From assembly GCA_022771805.1 (NCBI GenBank), contig JALELM010000003.1:1-64000 (forward strand): a stretch of DNA of 64,000 bases, read 5' to 3'. This document shows, in pieces, positions 18,634 through 27,739 of this stretch. The notes under the pieces are model-generated. The model did not search any database. It saw only the letters and a list, made by a program, of their open reading frames with translations, and was not told the DNA's origin. The stretch's first letter is position 1, and the number at the start of each line of letters is the position of its first letter. Source of the DNA: Veillonellaceae bacterium (lineage in GTDB: Bacteria; Bacillota; Negativicutes; Veillonellales; Negativicoccaceae). The translations under genes were made by a program, and so were the position numbers.

Positions 18634-19161
18634 TTATTTCTCTGTTATCAGATCCGCTCGCCGTGTCAACGGCTCACTCAGATCCATGTGGCCGTCGAGC
18701 GTTGCAATCGTTTCGTCATTCACTGCAAAACGCACCGACTTGATCTCCGGGAATTCCGTCAGCGTGTTCACCGTCATATACACGCGCAGAATTTCTCCGA
18801 GCGAGCCGCCGAGATTCCGCCGCAGGCCTTCATTGAAACGCACGGTTGCCGTGCCGCTGTCACCCGCCACAGTCACGCCCAGCACCTCGGTATCCTTGCT
18901 CCAGAGCGGGTAGGCTTCCGCCGCGTCCGCTTTCAACATCTCTGCCACCGCCCGTTGCGGTGTGGCTTCCGCCACCGGCACTTCCACCTTGAGCGGTCGG
19001 ACATGCTCGGCATCCTCCGCGGCCAGGTACACCGTCAGCATCTTCGTTGCCGCTGCGGGCGGCTGCTGCGGCGGGGTCGGCGCGGAAGGCTTGTCCTGCG
19101 TGCAACCGGCCGCCAGGACGAGCAATACCGTCATTGTCAGTAACCAAACTAATTTGCGCAT
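18634..19161 (-). CDS. GerMN-domain lipoprotein
   Basis: A 175-residue predicted lipoprotein. ATG 19159-19161 has AAGGAGG upstream; the frame opens earlier but would overlap the amidase gene. The signal peptide MRKLVWLLTMTVLLVLAAGC ends in a lipobox at Cys20. A Pro-rich stretch (about 25-40) precedes a GerMN domain (about 50-165) with the VEVPVAEATPQRAVAEMLK and GTATVRFNEGLRR segments. GerMN domains occur in spore and cell-wall proteins. It lies 10 bases after the amidase stop, which suggests a role at the cell wall. Confidence 0.87.
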   Translation of the reverse strand: MRKLVWLLTMTVLLVLAAGCTQDKPSAPTPPQQPPAAATKMLTVYLAAEDAEHVRPLKVEVPVAEATPQRAVAEMLKADAAEAYPLWSKDTEVLGVTVAGDSGTATVRFNEGLRRNLGGSLGEILRVYMTVNTLTEFPEIKSVRFAVNDETIATLDGHMDLSEPLTRRADLITEK

Positions 19162-19171
19162 CCCGTCCTCC

Positions 19172-20212
19172 TTACTGCGCATGTACCGACGCCCGGTCAA
19201 AGTATACTTCGAGACCGCGTGCCAGCGCTTCCGCTAACGATTTCTGAATTTCTTTTTTCTGCAATAAACGCTCTTCCTGCGGGTTGGACAGGAATCCCAA
19301 TTCTACCAGCGCCGCCGGCATCGTGGAATTTTGCAGCAGGTAAAAATTCGCCTGCCGCGTGCCGCGATCCCCGAAGTTCGGCCGGTCGCGAACCAGCTCC
19401 TCATGCAAGGCCTCCGCCAGAATGGAATCGAAATAGGTCGTGGGTGAATAGTAGGCGGTAATCCCGTTCACGTCCGGCCGCACGAACGAGTCGATATGGA
19501 TACTCAAAAACACATCCGCCTGCGCCCGTTCCGCCACATCGACGCGCGCCTGCAGTTCTTCCACATCCGAAGCATGCGGCCGCGCCACATCGCGATCCGT
19601 GTCCCGTGTCAGAATGACGCGAGCGCCTTTTTCTTCCAAAATCGGCTTTAAGTACTTGGCAATCGGTAACGTAACGTTTTTCTCGTACACATTATTGGGT
19701 GAAATGGCGCCTGTATCGCTTCCGCCATGCCCCGGATCCAGCACGATCGTTTTGCCTTTCAAACCGCTTGTAATTTTGAATGTCGGCGCTTGCACCGCCT
19801 TCGGCACATCAATTACGATACGATACGGCTTGTTATTTGCCGGATCTTTTTTCAACGGGAACACTTTGACGGCATTCTTCGACAACGCCTGCGGAAAACG
19901 CATCACAACGCGCAAATCCCGCTTGCGTTGCTCGATATGCAGCGACGAGAGCATCTCCGGATTGGTCGTATAACTGCCCTTCGCTTTGCTCCCGTCCGTC
20001 TTGGCCAGCGTGACTTCCAACGTTTTGCCGTCTTTACTCAACACCGCATCGACGGACGGCAACGCATCCACATCGAATACCAATCGCACGAAGGGAATCC
20101 TCGCATCATTACGGGTGACCCAACGAAAACTGTCTACCGTTGCGGCCTGTACCGGCAAATTGCCGAGCAGGATCAGAAACAGAGCCAAACACCCGAACAA
20201 ATATTTTCGCAC
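19172..20212 (-). CDS. N-acetylmuramoyl-L-alanine amidase (AMIN + Amidase_3)
   Basis: A 346-residue secreted cell-wall hydrolase starting at GTG with GGAAGTG upstream. The signal peptide ends near LPVQA (residue 23). The AMIN domain (about 28-135) should target septal peptidoglycan. The zinc amidase domain (about 150-340) starts KTIVLDPGHGGSDTGA, with FLSIHIDSF carrying the second His and ALVELGFLSNPQEERLL the catalytic Glu. It cuts the N-acetylmuramic acid-L-alanine bond. The GerMN lipoprotein gene follows. Confidence 0.94.
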   Translation of the reverse strand: MRKYLFGCLALFLILLGNLPVQAATVDSFRWVTRNDARIPFVRLVFDVDALPSVDAVLSKDGKTLEVTLAKTDGSKAKGSYTTNPEMLSSLHIEQRKRDLRVVMRFPQALSKNAVKVFPLKKDPANNKPYRIVIDVPKAVQAPTFKITSGLKGKTIVLDPGHGGSDTGAISPNNVYEKNVTLPIAKYLKPILEEKGARVILTRDTDRDVARPHASDVEELQARVDVAERAQADVFLSIHIDSFVRPDVNGITAYYSPTTYFDSILAEALHEELVRDRPNFGDRGTRQANFYLLQNSTMPAALVELGFLSNPQEERLLQKKEIQKSLAEALARGLEVYFDRASVHAQ

Positions 20213-20259
20213 GCTATCACTTCCTTTGCTGGATACTGCTATACTGCAAGATATCTTCC

Positions 20260-20268
20260 ATTATAGCA
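20260..20268 (-). promoter_or_regulatory. Extended -10 promoter of the amidase gene
   Basis: Minus strand TGC-TATAAT, about 50 bases upstream of the amidase GTG. No convincing -35 was seen, as is common with an extended -10. Confidence 0.5.
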
Positions 20269-20310
20269 TCTGTAGCACCGGTAGCCATTAAGTCATTCTG
20301 AAAATATCTT

Positions 20311-20568
20311 TCATTTCCGCTGTCTTTTTCTTTCCGCTTGCGGCGGCATTTCCGTTTGCCGGCGTACCTGACGCGCCAGCTCTTCCGCTTCCCGCCGCAA
20401 TTCCTCCGTCCGTTCGGCGGCCAAAGTGACCCGGATCTGCACGACATCCCCTTCCCGCACATCGGCCGGCAACCACTCTCTCGGCACGTCGGTCAGCCGC
20501 TCATTTTCCTCCGCCAGCATCGCCCGGTCACCTGCCAGACGATCCACTACCGCTTCCGTTTCCCGCAT
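20311..20568 (-). CDS. DUF3006 family protein
   Basis: An 85-residue protein with the DUF3006 pattern: AVVDRLAGDRAMLAEE at the start, then DVREGDVVQIRVTL, and a charged helical tail (about residues 50-85). The start ATG has AAGGAG upstream, and it overlaps the upstream MBL gene by 41 bases. DUF3006 genes frequently sit next to ComEC-like MBL proteins; the role is unknown. Confidence 0.75.
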   Translation of the reverse strand: MRETEAVVDRLAGDRAMLAEENERLTDVPREWLPADVREGDVVQIRVTLAAERTEELRREAEELARQVRRQTEMPPQAERKRQRK

Positions 20569-21490
20569 GGTATTCTCCTTCGATATGAATCTTCGTGCCG
20601 TCGGTGCGAATGGTCACCGTACCGTCACGATCCGTTCGATAGATCGGTATATTTCGCTTCATCAAACGCTCCATGACCGGCTCATGCGGCACGCCGTACG
20701 CATTGCCCCGCCCGCAGGAAATCACGGCGTATTGCGGCCGCACCGCATGCAGAAATTCCTCCGTGGAGCTGGTTTTGCTGCCGTGATGCCCCACTTTCAG
20801 CACCGTCGAGCGCAGTTGTCCCTGTACGCGCCGCAGCATATCCCGTTCTTCTTCCTTCTCCGCATCGCCGGTAAACAGCATGGTGAAATCGCCGTAGACC
20901 AGACGCACGATCACCGAGTTGTTATTGTGATCCGGCAAACCTTTCTTCTTGATTATTTCCTGCGGCGCCAATACCTGTAAATACGCACCGTTGCCGATGT
21001 CAATCCGCATCCCGCTGCGCGCCGTCGTCAGCGGCACGTTCTTCTCCGCCAGCAACCGCAGGAAGGTGCGATAGGTCGCCGTGGTGTGCGGCACGCCGTT
21101 ATCCCATGCTGTACGCACCGGCACTTGCCGCAACACCGTATACGCCCCGCCGATATGATCGCTGTGGGCATGGGTGATGAGGAGGTGTTCCACTTCCTTT
21201 ATACCGTATTTCCGCAAATACTTCGCCAAGTTCTCCCGCTGATCCACATCGCCCGTGTCGATTATCGTCCACTTGTCTCCGGCCTGAATTAAAATGGCAT
21301 CGCCCTGACCGATATCCAAGCAGTGAATTTGCAATTCCGTCGCGGAACCGGCCGCATTGCCCTTCAGCCACTCGCCCGGCGCCCCGCCGGAAGGGATTTT
21401 CGCCTGCAGATTGCATCCGAGCAGGATGCTGCAGAGGAGCAGCGCCCCCAGGCACAACAGGCCGAGGCGCCGCCCGATTCTATTTGTCAT
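20528..21490 (-). CDS. ComEC/Rec2-like MBL-fold protein, membrane-anchored
   Basis: A 320-residue protein with a hydrophobic N-terminus ending in LLGC (residues 10-26), so probably a lipoprotein or anchored outside the membrane. An MBL domain follows: DIGQGDAILIQ, LLITHAHSDHIGG with the HxHxDH metal motif, LFTGDAEKEEE and VLKVGHHGSKTSS. This is the C-terminal domain of ComEC without the channel; such proteins are predicted extracellular nucleases or phosphodiesterases. Coupled by a 4-base overlap to nnrDE and by a 41-base overlap to the DUF3006 gene. Confidence 0.87.
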   Translation of the reverse strand: MTNRIGRRLGLLCLGALLLCSILLGCNLQAKIPSGGAPGEWLKGNAAGSATELQIHCLDIGQGDAILIQAGDKWTIIDTGDVDQRENLAKYLRKYGIKEVEHLLITHAHSDHIGGAYTVLRQVPVRTAWDNGVPHTTATYRTFLRLLAEKNVPLTTARSGMRIDIGNGAYLQVLAPQEIIKKKGLPDHNNNSVIVRLVYGDFTMLFTGDAEKEEERDMLRRVQGQLRSTVLKVGHHGSKTSSTEEFLHAVRPQYAVISCGRGNAYGVPHEPVMERLMKRNIPIYRTDRDGTVTIRTDGTKIHIEGEYHAGNGSGSGSSGR

Positions 21491-22977
21491 TCCGTCCTCT
21501 CCGTTCCGAGCACCGTCCCCAGTGCCGCGCCGATCTCTCCGGCCAAAAACCCGTAGCCGCGCGAGCGCGCCAAGTAGTCACCCGCCGCCCCGTGCCAACA
21601 CACGCCGTAGGCTGCCGCATCAAATGGCGAAAACCCCCGCGCCGCCAACGCGGCGATAATGCCGGTGAGGGTATCGCCGCTGCCGGCGGTCGCCAAGCCC
21701 GGGTTGCCGGTCGTGTTCACCCGACACAACCCGTCCGGCCGGGCAATGAGTGTCGCCGCCCCTTTGAGTACCGCCGTACAACCATAGCGCGCGGCCAACT
21801 TTCGTACCGCCTGCAGTCGATCCGCCGCCGCTGCCGCCGGCTCACCGAGCAGACGGCTCCACTCCCCGATATGCGGGGTGAGGATGCAGTTTTCACCGAG
21901 TACGTCCGTTTCCTCCCGCAAGAAGTACAGCGCATCCGCATCCAGCACTCGGATGCCTTTGCACCGCTTCAACAGCCGCCGCAGCCATGCGCCCGTTTCC
22001 TCGCTGCGACCGATACCGCAGCCGATCGCGACCGCATCGTACAGATCCCAATCGACAGCCGCCAAGTCATCGCCCTGCAGCCGATCGCCCGTTCCGACAC
22101 CCTGCACCATGAGCTCCGGCACCCGTCCGGCCAGAGTCCGTGCCACCGCTTGCGGCGTGTAGAGCGTTACTTTCCCCGCCCCGGCTCGCAATGCGGCCTG
22201 TGCGGCCAACAATGCCGCGCCTTCCATGCCGACCGATCCCGCGACTACCGCCACATGCCCTTGTGTGCCCTTGTGTGCATCCCGCGGTCGCGCGGCCAAC
22301 AGCGGCCGTATCGTTTCCCAATTCACTGCTTCCTGTGCGGGATGAAAATCGGGCGGCAGCGGCAAGGCCAACGGCAATGTCACCGTCTTCATGTGCGGAT
22401 ATGCGTGCAAGCCGACTTTCGCCGCGGCCAATTCGAGCGTACAGTCCGCCTGCAAGGCTCCCGCCGCGGCCGACCCCGTGTCCGCCTGCACCCCCGCCGG
22501 CACATCCAGCGCCGCCACCTGCCAATCGCCCGCCGTCCGTCCCGCTTCGATCGCGGCAAACCAAGTCGGGAGTGGCTCGCGCAATGCCCCCGCCGCGCCG
22601 ATCCCGATGATACCTTCCACGATCAGATCGCTGCCCGCCAGGATCGCCTCCGGCACCATATCCGCCGTGCACACTTCGCCGCCACAGGCGCGGTACAGCG
22701 CCGCATGCAGGCGCGCGGCCTCCGTTCGCGGTGCGCCGAACGCCGCCACCCGCACCCGAAAACCGGCCTGCTTTGCCAAGCGCGCGACGACATAGGCATC
22801 CGCGCCGTTATTTCCCGCGCCCGCCAAAATCAGCCAACGGCGGCACGCCGCGTATTCCTCTGCCAGGTACGCAAATGCCCGCGTACCGGCTTCCGCCACC
22901 GTTACGCTTGCGGGAATCCGCAATTCATCGTGCCAATAGTGTTCGAGCCGGCGCATTTCGTCAATTGTCAGTAACAT
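21487..22977 (-). CDS. nnr: Bifunctional NAD(P)H-hydrate epimerase/dehydratase
   Basis: A 496-residue fusion of NnrE (epimerase, about 1-210) and ADP-dependent NnrD (dehydratase, about 220-495), which repair hydrated NAD(P)H. ATG 22975-22977 is chosen over the longer frame because GGGGAGG lies upstream and the start aligns with the family (LLTIDEMRRLEHY). Motifs: LAGAGNNGADAYVVARLA in the epimerase, and LTPHIGEWSRLL, AVLKGAATLIARPDG and GNPGLATAGSGDTLTGIIAAL in the kinase-like dehydratase. It overlaps acpS by 17 bases. Confidence 0.95.
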   Translation of the reverse strand: MLLTIDEMRRLEHYWHDELRIPASVTVAEAGTRAFAYLAEEYAACRRWLILAGAGNNGADAYVVARLAKQAGFRVRVAAFGAPRTEAARLHAALYRACGGEVCTADMVPEAILAGSDLIVEGIIGIGAAGALREPLPTWFAAIEAGRTAGDWQVAALDVPAGVQADTGSAAAGALQADCTLELAAAKVGLHAYPHMKTVTLPLALPLPPDFHPAQEAVNWETIRPLLAARPRDAHKGTQGHVAVVAGSVGMEGAALLAAQAALRAGAGKVTLYTPQAVARTLAGRVPELMVQGVGTGDRLQGDDLAAVDWDLYDAVAIGCGIGRSEETGAWLRRLLKRCKGIRVLDADALYFLREETDVLGENCILTPHIGEWSRLLGEPAAAAADRLQAVRKLAARYGCTAVLKGAATLIARPDGLCRVNTTGNPGLATAGSGDTLTGIIAALAARGFSPFDAAAYGVCWHGAAGDYLARSRGYGFLAGEIGAALGTVLGTERTE

Positions 22978-23353
22978 CCTGTCCTCCCCAAAGCACGACA
23001 CCGGCCACGGCATACCTCTTCTCATGACTGATGGAAATCGTCGCTCCGCTAATCCCCTTGGCCGCCGCCCGTTCCGCCAGCACACCGTACAAATGCAGTT
23101 GCGGTGCGCCCTGTTCCCAAGTAACTTCCGCATCCCGCCATTTCGCCCCGGCAAAACCCGTGCCCAAGGCCTTCACCGCCGCCTCCTTGGCCGCAAAAAT
23201 CCCCGCCAACGAGGCCGCTTCCATGGCGCCGCGCTGCTTGGCATGAGCTAACTCGCCCGCCGTGAACAAGCGTTCCCGCAAACGTGCATGCCGGCACATG
23301 GCCGCCGCCAGACGTTCAATTTTGACCAAATCCGTTCCGTAATACAGCTTCAT
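22961..23353 (-). CDS. acpS: Holo-[acyl-carrier-protein] synthase
   Basis: A 130-residue 4'-phosphopantetheinyl transferase that activates acyl carrier protein. The ATG at 23353 gives the family start (MKLYYGTDLVKIERL); an ATG three codons earlier is too close to the AGAGG site. Metal-binding Asp is in GTDLVKIER, and the catalytic signature FAAKEAAVKALGTGF lies at about 54-68. First gene of acpS-nnr-MBL-DUF3006; divergent from rpsT. Confidence 0.92.
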   Translation of the reverse strand: MKLYYGTDLVKIERLAAAMCRHARLRERLFTAGELAHAKQRGAMEAASLAGIFAAKEAAVKALGTGFAGAKWRDAEVTWEQGAPQLHLYGVLAERAAAKGISGATISISHEKRYAVAGVVLWGGQDVTDN

Positions 23354-23376
23354 TTGACTCATTTCCTCTTTTACTA

Positions 23377-23405
23377 TTGCTAAGCGGTGCTGTTTGTGAT
23401 AAAAT
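23377..23405 (+). promoter_or_regulatory. Promoter of rpsT
   Basis: TTGCTA (23377-23382), 17-base spacer, TAAAAT (23400-23405), about 38 bases upstream of the rpsT ATG. Confidence 0.6.
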
Positions 23406-23443
23406 TTTATAGTATTAGATAGTAACACGAAGGAGGTGACACC

Positions 23444-23713
23444 ATGCCGCAAATCAAAGCCAATATCAAAAGCATGAAGCAGGATGCCGAACGCCGCGCG
23501 CAAAACACGGCGACCAAATCGCGTATTCGCACTGCGACGAAACGCACCATCGAAGCCATCGAATCCGGCGACCACGATGCTGCTAAGGCCGCGTATGCCA
23601 ATGCAACGCGCATTATCGACAAGGCAGCCTCCAAAGGTGTGATTCATAAGAACAACGCAGCGCGCAAAAAATCGGCATTGCATGCTCGTCTGAAAGCAAA
23701 CGACGCGGAATAA
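23444..23713 (+). CDS. rpsT: 30S ribosomal protein S20
   Basis: An 89-residue, Lys/Ala/Arg-rich ribosomal protein that binds 16S rRNA early in 30S assembly. It begins MPQIKANIKSMKQDAERRAQN and has the family segments TKSRIRTATKRTIEAIE and GVIHKNNAARKKSALHARL. GGAGGTGA precedes the ATG. It stands alone between its own promoter and terminator, and is one of few plus-strand genes here. Confidence 0.97.
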   Translation: MPQIKANIKSMKQDAERRAQNTATKSRIRTATKRTIEAIESGDHDAAKAAYANATRIIDKAASKGVIHKNNAARKKSALHARLKANDAE

Positions 23714-23737
23714 AAGCTACTTCGGTAGCTTTTTTTA
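23712..23737 (+). terminator. Rho-independent terminator after rpsT
   Basis: AAAAGCTAC-TTCG-GTAGCTTTT followed by a T run, directly after the stop codon. Confidence 0.92.
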
Positions 23738-23771
23738 TTTCCGCTTTACACACGGCACGCAGGTGTCTTTT

Positions 23772-25070
23772 TTATTCCAGCCGCTCGTAAATCAGCGGCG
23801 GCTCGACAGCCCCTTCGCCCAAGACGAAAGCGCGCCGCAAACCGTCCTCGTACCCCCGAAGATCCGCGCCCGCTTTGCCGTAAATCGTCAGCAGCAAATC
23901 ACCGCGCCGGACATAGTCGCCCGGTTGCGCCGCCAGTGCCAGCCCCACTTGCGGATCGATGCGATCCCCCTTCCGGCGGCGACCCGCTCCGAGTGCCAAC
24001 CCGGTTCGCGCCAGCAGCATGGCATCGATATCGCTCACGTAGCCGTCGGCAAGCGCCGTGACCTCGTACACATTCGTCCGCTTCGTCAGCGGTTCGCGAC
24101 CGAGCCGTTTCGTCTCGCCGCCTTGCGCCGCAAGCCACCGCTCGAAACGCTCCATCCCGCGACCGTCCGCCAACGCCTGCGCGGCGATCGCTTCGCCCGT
24201 CGCCGCATCCTCGGCCACCCCGGCAACCGCGAGCATCGCGCCCGCCAAGGCCAGTGAGAGTTCCCGCAAACGCCGATTCCCGCCGCCCTGCAGCACCTCC
24301 ACCGCTTCGTCGATCTCGAGACTGTTCCCGACGGCGCTGCCCAAAGGCAGATTCATGTCGGTGACGAACGCCGTCATCCGCCGGCCGGCTTCCCGTCCGA
24401 TCGCAACCATTAATTCCGCCAACAGTTCCGCTTCCCGGCGCGACTGCATGAACGCCGCCCGGCCGCACTTCACATCGAGGACGATGCCGTCCGCACCGCC
24501 GGCCAGCTTTTTACTCATAACGGAAGACGCCACCAGCGGCAAACTCGCGACGGTTTCCGTCACATCGCGCAGGGCGTACAGAAGCCCGTCCGCCGGCGCC
24601 AATTCCCGCGTCTGCCCGACTACCGCGACCCCGATGTCCCGCACCTGGGCGAAAAACTCCCCTTCCGTCAGATCCGTCCGCAGCCCCGGCACCGCCTCCA
24701 ACTTGTCCAACGTACCGCCCGTGAAACCGAGCCCGCGCCCGCTCATCTTGCCGACATAGCCCCCGCAGGCCGCCACCAACGGCGCGATGATCAAGGTCGT
24801 CGTATCCGCAACGCCGCCCGTGCTGTGCTTATCGACCGTGCGAAAACCTTCCCGCTCAAACGAGAGCGTGTCGCCGGAATCCCGCATCGCCAGAGTCAGC
24901 GCGATCGTCTCGCGGCGGCTGAGACCGCGGAAATAGACCGCCATCAGCCAAGCGGCGACCTGGTAGTCCGGCACATCGCCCGCAACATACGCCCGGATGA
25001 ACTCCCGAATCTGTTCTTCCGTCAAAGCCTCCCCGTCGCGCGTGGCGCGAAGCACTGCCAAGCTGTCCAT
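23772..25070 (-). CDS. pdp: Pyrimidine-nucleoside phosphorylase
   Basis: A 432-residue enzyme that splits uridine and thymidine nucleosides with phosphate. ATG 25068-25070 has AGGAGG upstream; a longer open frame is not supported. The family signature KMSGRGLGFTGGTLDKLEAVPG lies at about residues 108-129 (quoted here in part), KHSTGGVADTTTLI precedes it at about 82-95, and a C-terminal PYNP domain follows (about 345-430). It could equally be named thymidine phosphorylase (deoA); length favours the Firmicutes pdp type. Confidence 0.93.
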   Translation of the reverse strand: MDSLAVLRATRDGEALTEEQIREFIRAYVAGDVPDYQVAAWLMAVYFRGLSRRETIALTLAMRDSGDTLSFEREGFRTVDKHSTGGVADTTTLIIAPLVAACGGYVGKMSGRGLGFTGGTLDKLEAVPGLRTDLTEGEFFAQVRDIGVAVVGQTRELAPADGLLYALRDVTETVASLPLVASSVMSKKLAGGADGIVLDVKCGRAAFMQSRREAELLAELMVAIGREAGRRMTAFVTDMNLPLGSAVGNSLEIDEAVEVLQGGGNRRLRELSLALAGAMLAVAGVAEDAATGEAIAAQALADGRGMERFERWLAAQGGETKRLGREPLTKRTNVYEVTALADGYVSDIDAMLLARTGLALGAGRRRKGDRIDPQVGLALAAQPGDYVRRGDLLLTIYGKAGADLRGYEDGLRRAFVLGEGAVEPPLIYERLE

Positions 25071-25083
25071 ATATCCTCCTGTC

Positions 25084-25111
25084 AAAAAAGGACTGCCTCG
25101 GCAGTCCTTTT
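25084..25111 (-). terminator. Rho-independent terminator after dut
   Basis: Stem AAAAGGACTGCC / GGCAGTCCTTTT followed on the minus strand by a T run. It separates pnp-dut from pdp. Confidence 0.85.
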
Positions 25112-25123
25112 GCACGCAGCCGG

Positions 25124-25573
25124 TTACACTCCGGTACTGCCGATTCCGCCCGTACGAATGCCGGTCGCCGCATCTTCGGTCACCAGCAGGTAGCGCGTAA
25201 AAATCCCTTGGGCAATCCGATCGCCCTTGTGTACGGTGAAGGGAGTATCCCCCGCATTGTACACGGCAAGCATGATATGCCCTTCATTTTCTTCGTTATT
25301 GTAATAATCACTGTCAATGATGCCCGTACCGTTGATCAGCAGCAAACGGTTCCGGATGGAAATCCCCGAGCGAATATAAATCGCCAAGTACTCATCCAGC
25401 CCCATAAACGCTTTCAACCCGGTCGGAATCAAGGTAACCCGTCCCGGTTCCAGCACCGCATCGGCGGCACTTGCGATATCATAACCGGCACTCTCCGAAG
25501 TCTTGCGTTCCGGCAGATGAATATCCTGCTCCGCAAACTCGGACACCACTTCAAAACCGCGTAAGGCTTCCAT
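25124..25573 (-). CDS. dut: Deoxyuridine 5'-triphosphate nucleotidohydrolase
   Basis: A 149-residue trimeric dUTPase that hydrolyses dUTP to dUMP. Motifs in order: SAGYDIAS (motif 1, about 28-35), IYIRSGISIRN (motif 2, about 66-76), NGTGIIDSDY (motif 3), GDRIAQGIF (motif 4, about 117-125) and the C-terminal arm TGGIGSTGV (motif 5). Its start overlaps the pnp stop by one base (TAATG), giving translational coupling. Confidence 0.93.
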   Translation of the reverse strand: MEALRGFEVVSEFAEQDIHLPERKTSESAGYDIASAADAVLEPGRVTLIPTGLKAFMGLDEYLAIYIRSGISIRNRLLLINGTGIIDSDYYNNEENEGHIMLAVYNAGDTPFTVHKGDRIAQGIFTRYLLVTEDAATGIRTGGIGSTGV

Positions 25574-27672
25574 TACTTCTTCTCCGCTTCCCGCTCCGCT
25601 TTCAACAAGGCTTTGCGCGACAAATTGATCCGTCCCTGTTTGTCGATCTCAGTGACCTGTACCATGATCTCGTCGCCGACCTGCACCACATCTTCCACTT
25701 TTTCGACCCGTTCCCGAGCCAATTGGGAAATATGAACCAGACCTTCCTTGCCCGGCAAAATCTCGACAAACGCACCGAATTTCATTAAACGGGTGACCTT
25801 GCCCATGTACACTTCACCCGGCTCCACTTCCTTGACCAGGCGCTCGATCAGCTCGACCGCTTTCTTGCCGCCTTCGCCGTCCACGGAAGCGATGTAGACC
25901 GTGCCGTCTTCTTCGATATCGATCTTGACGCCGGTTTCATCAATGATCTGATTGATCATCTTCCCGCCCGGTCCGATTACCGTGCGGATATGATCGACCG
26001 GGATCTTCATGGTGATGATCCGCGGCGCATACGGCGAAAGCTCCGCCGCCGGTTCCGCAATGCACTCATGAATCTTGCCGAGGATGAAGATCCGACCTTC
26101 ATGCGCCTGCTGCAATGCCGACTCCAAAATCTCGCGCGACAGACCGTCCACCTTGATATCCATCTGGATCGCCGTCACGCCTTTGGCCGTGCCTGCGACC
26201 TTGAAGTCCATATCGCCGAGCGCATCTTCCATGCCCTGAATATCCGTCAAAATGGTGTACGCATCGCCGTCTTTTACCAGCCCCATCGCCACCCCGGCGA
26301 CCGGTGCTTTGATCGGCACGCCCGCCTGCATCAGCGACATCGTACTGCCGCAGACACTGGCCATCGAGGACGAACCGTTTGATTCCAAAATCTCGGAAAC
26401 GACACGCAGACAATACGGGAATTCCTCCTCGCTCGGAATGACCGGCAGCAATGCCCGTTCCGCCAAGGCGCCGTGACCGATTTCACGCCGTCCCGGGCCG
26501 CGGGTCGGGCGTGTCTCGCCGACACTGTACGAAGGGAAATTGTACTGGTGAATATAGCGTTTTTCCGTTTTTGCCGTGACATCGTCGATGATCTGATTTT
26601 CCGACAACGGCGCCAGCGTCGTCACCGTCAGCGCCTGCGTCTGCCCGCGCGTAAACAGCGCCGAGCCGTGCACCCGCGGCAACAGGCCGACTTCGCAGGA
26701 AATCGGTCGGATCTCGCTGAGCCCCCGGCCGTCCGGACGCACCTTGTCGATCGTGATCATGCGGCGCACGATCTGCTTCGTCAGCTTGTCCAGAGCCGCC
26801 CGTACATCGCCGATCTGCTCCGGATATACTTCTTCAAAATGTTTCTGCGCTTCTTCCTTGACTTCGTCCATCAAGGCTTCCCGCACCTGCTTGTCTTCGT
26901 GGAAAATCGCCTTACGCAGGTTCTCCGCCGCATACGCTTCCACCGCCGCGGTAATATCTTCCGGCACCCGGTGAATGTCGTACACGCGTTTTTCCTTGCC
27001 GACTTTCGCCGCGATTTCCTCCTGGAACGCGACGAGCCGCTTGATTTCCTCGTGCCCGAACATAATGGCGTCGAGCACCGCTTCTTCTTCTACTTCCTGC
27101 GCGCCGCCTTCCACCATGAGAATGGCTTCTTTCGTGCCCGCAACCGTGATGACCATGTCCGCGCCTTCGCTTTGGGCAAGCGTCGGATTGATCACGAATT
27201 CGCCCGCCGTGCGCGCCACTTTTACACCGGCGATCGGCCCGTCAAACGGAATTTCCGAAATCGAGAGCGCGGCGGATGCGCCGAGCATGGCCGCCATTTC
27301 CGGCGCATTGTCCTGATCGACGGAAAGCACCGTCGCCACGACATGCACGTCATGCCGCACGCCTTTGTCGAAAAGCGGCCGAATCGGGCGGTCAATCAGG
27401 CGCGCATTCAAAATAGCCGATTCGCCCGGGCGACCTTCCCGCTTGATAAACCCGCCGGGGATTTTCCCGACCGAATATAATTTTTCTTCATAATCCACCG
27501 TCAGCGGAAAAAAGTCCGCCCCTTCCCGCGGCTTGCCGGATGCCGTCGCCGTAACCAATACGGCGGTATCACCATACCGCACCATCACGGCCCCGCCGGC
27601 CTGTTTCGCATACTTGCCGGTCTCCACCGCCAAGGGACGGCCGCCGACTTCTGTCCTGAACACCTCGTTCAT
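25573..27672 (-). CDS. pnp: Polyribonucleotide nucleotidyltransferase (PNPase)
   Basis: A 699-residue 3'-to-5' phosphorolytic exoribonuclease. Two RNase PH-like domains are joined by a helical linker; the second holds [15 protein letters not shown] (about 405-419). A KH domain ([17 protein letters not shown], about 568-584) and an S1 domain ([20 protein letters not shown], about 624-643) follow. AGGAGG precedes the ATG. It is usually found next to rpsO; here rpsO is absent and dut is downstream. Confidence 0.97.
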   Translation of the reverse strand: MNEVFRTEVGGRPLAVETGKYAKQAGGAVMVRYGDTAVLVTATASGKPREGADFFPLTVDYEEKLYSVGKIPGGFIKREGRPGESAILNARLIDRPIRPLFDKGVRHDVHVVATVLSVDQDNAPEMAAMLGASAALSISEIPFDGPIAGVKVARTAGEFVINPTLAQSEGADMVITVAGTKEAILMVEGGAQEVEEEAVLDAIMFGHEEIKRLVAFQEEIAAKVGKEKRVYDIHRVPEDITAAVEAYAAENLRKAIFHEDKQVREALMDEVKEEAQKHFEEVYPEQIGDVRAALDKLTKQIVRRMITIDKVRPDGRGLSEIRPISCEVGLLPRVHGSALFTRGQTQALTVTTLAPLSENQIIDDVTAKTEKRYIHQYNFPSYSVGETRPTRGPGRREIGHGALAERALLPVIPSEEEFPYCLRVVSEILESNGSSSMASVCGSTMSLMQAGVPIKAPVAGVAMGLVKDGDAYTILTDIQGMEDALGDMDFKVAGTAKGVTAIQMDIKVDGLSREILESALQQAHEGRIFILGKIHECIAEPAAELSPYAPRIITMKIPVDHIRTVIGPGGKMINQIIDETGVKIDIEEDGTVYIASVDGEGGKKAVELIERLVKEVEPGEVYMGKVTRLMKFGAFVEILPGKEGLVHISQLARERVEKVEDVVQVGDEIMVQVTEIDKQGRINLSRKALLKAEREAEKK

Positions 27673-27710
27673 GTTTGATTCCTCCTGTTTTCTTTATCTA
27701 TAACAGTATT

Positions 27711-27739
27711 ATTATCAATTAAAAGCACGACAAAGTCAA
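27711..27739 (-). promoter_or_regulatory. Promoter of pnp-dut
   Basis: Minus strand: TTGACT (27734-27739), 17-base spacer, GATAAT (27711-27716). The -35 overlaps the end of the CDF transporter gene. Confidence 0.7.
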
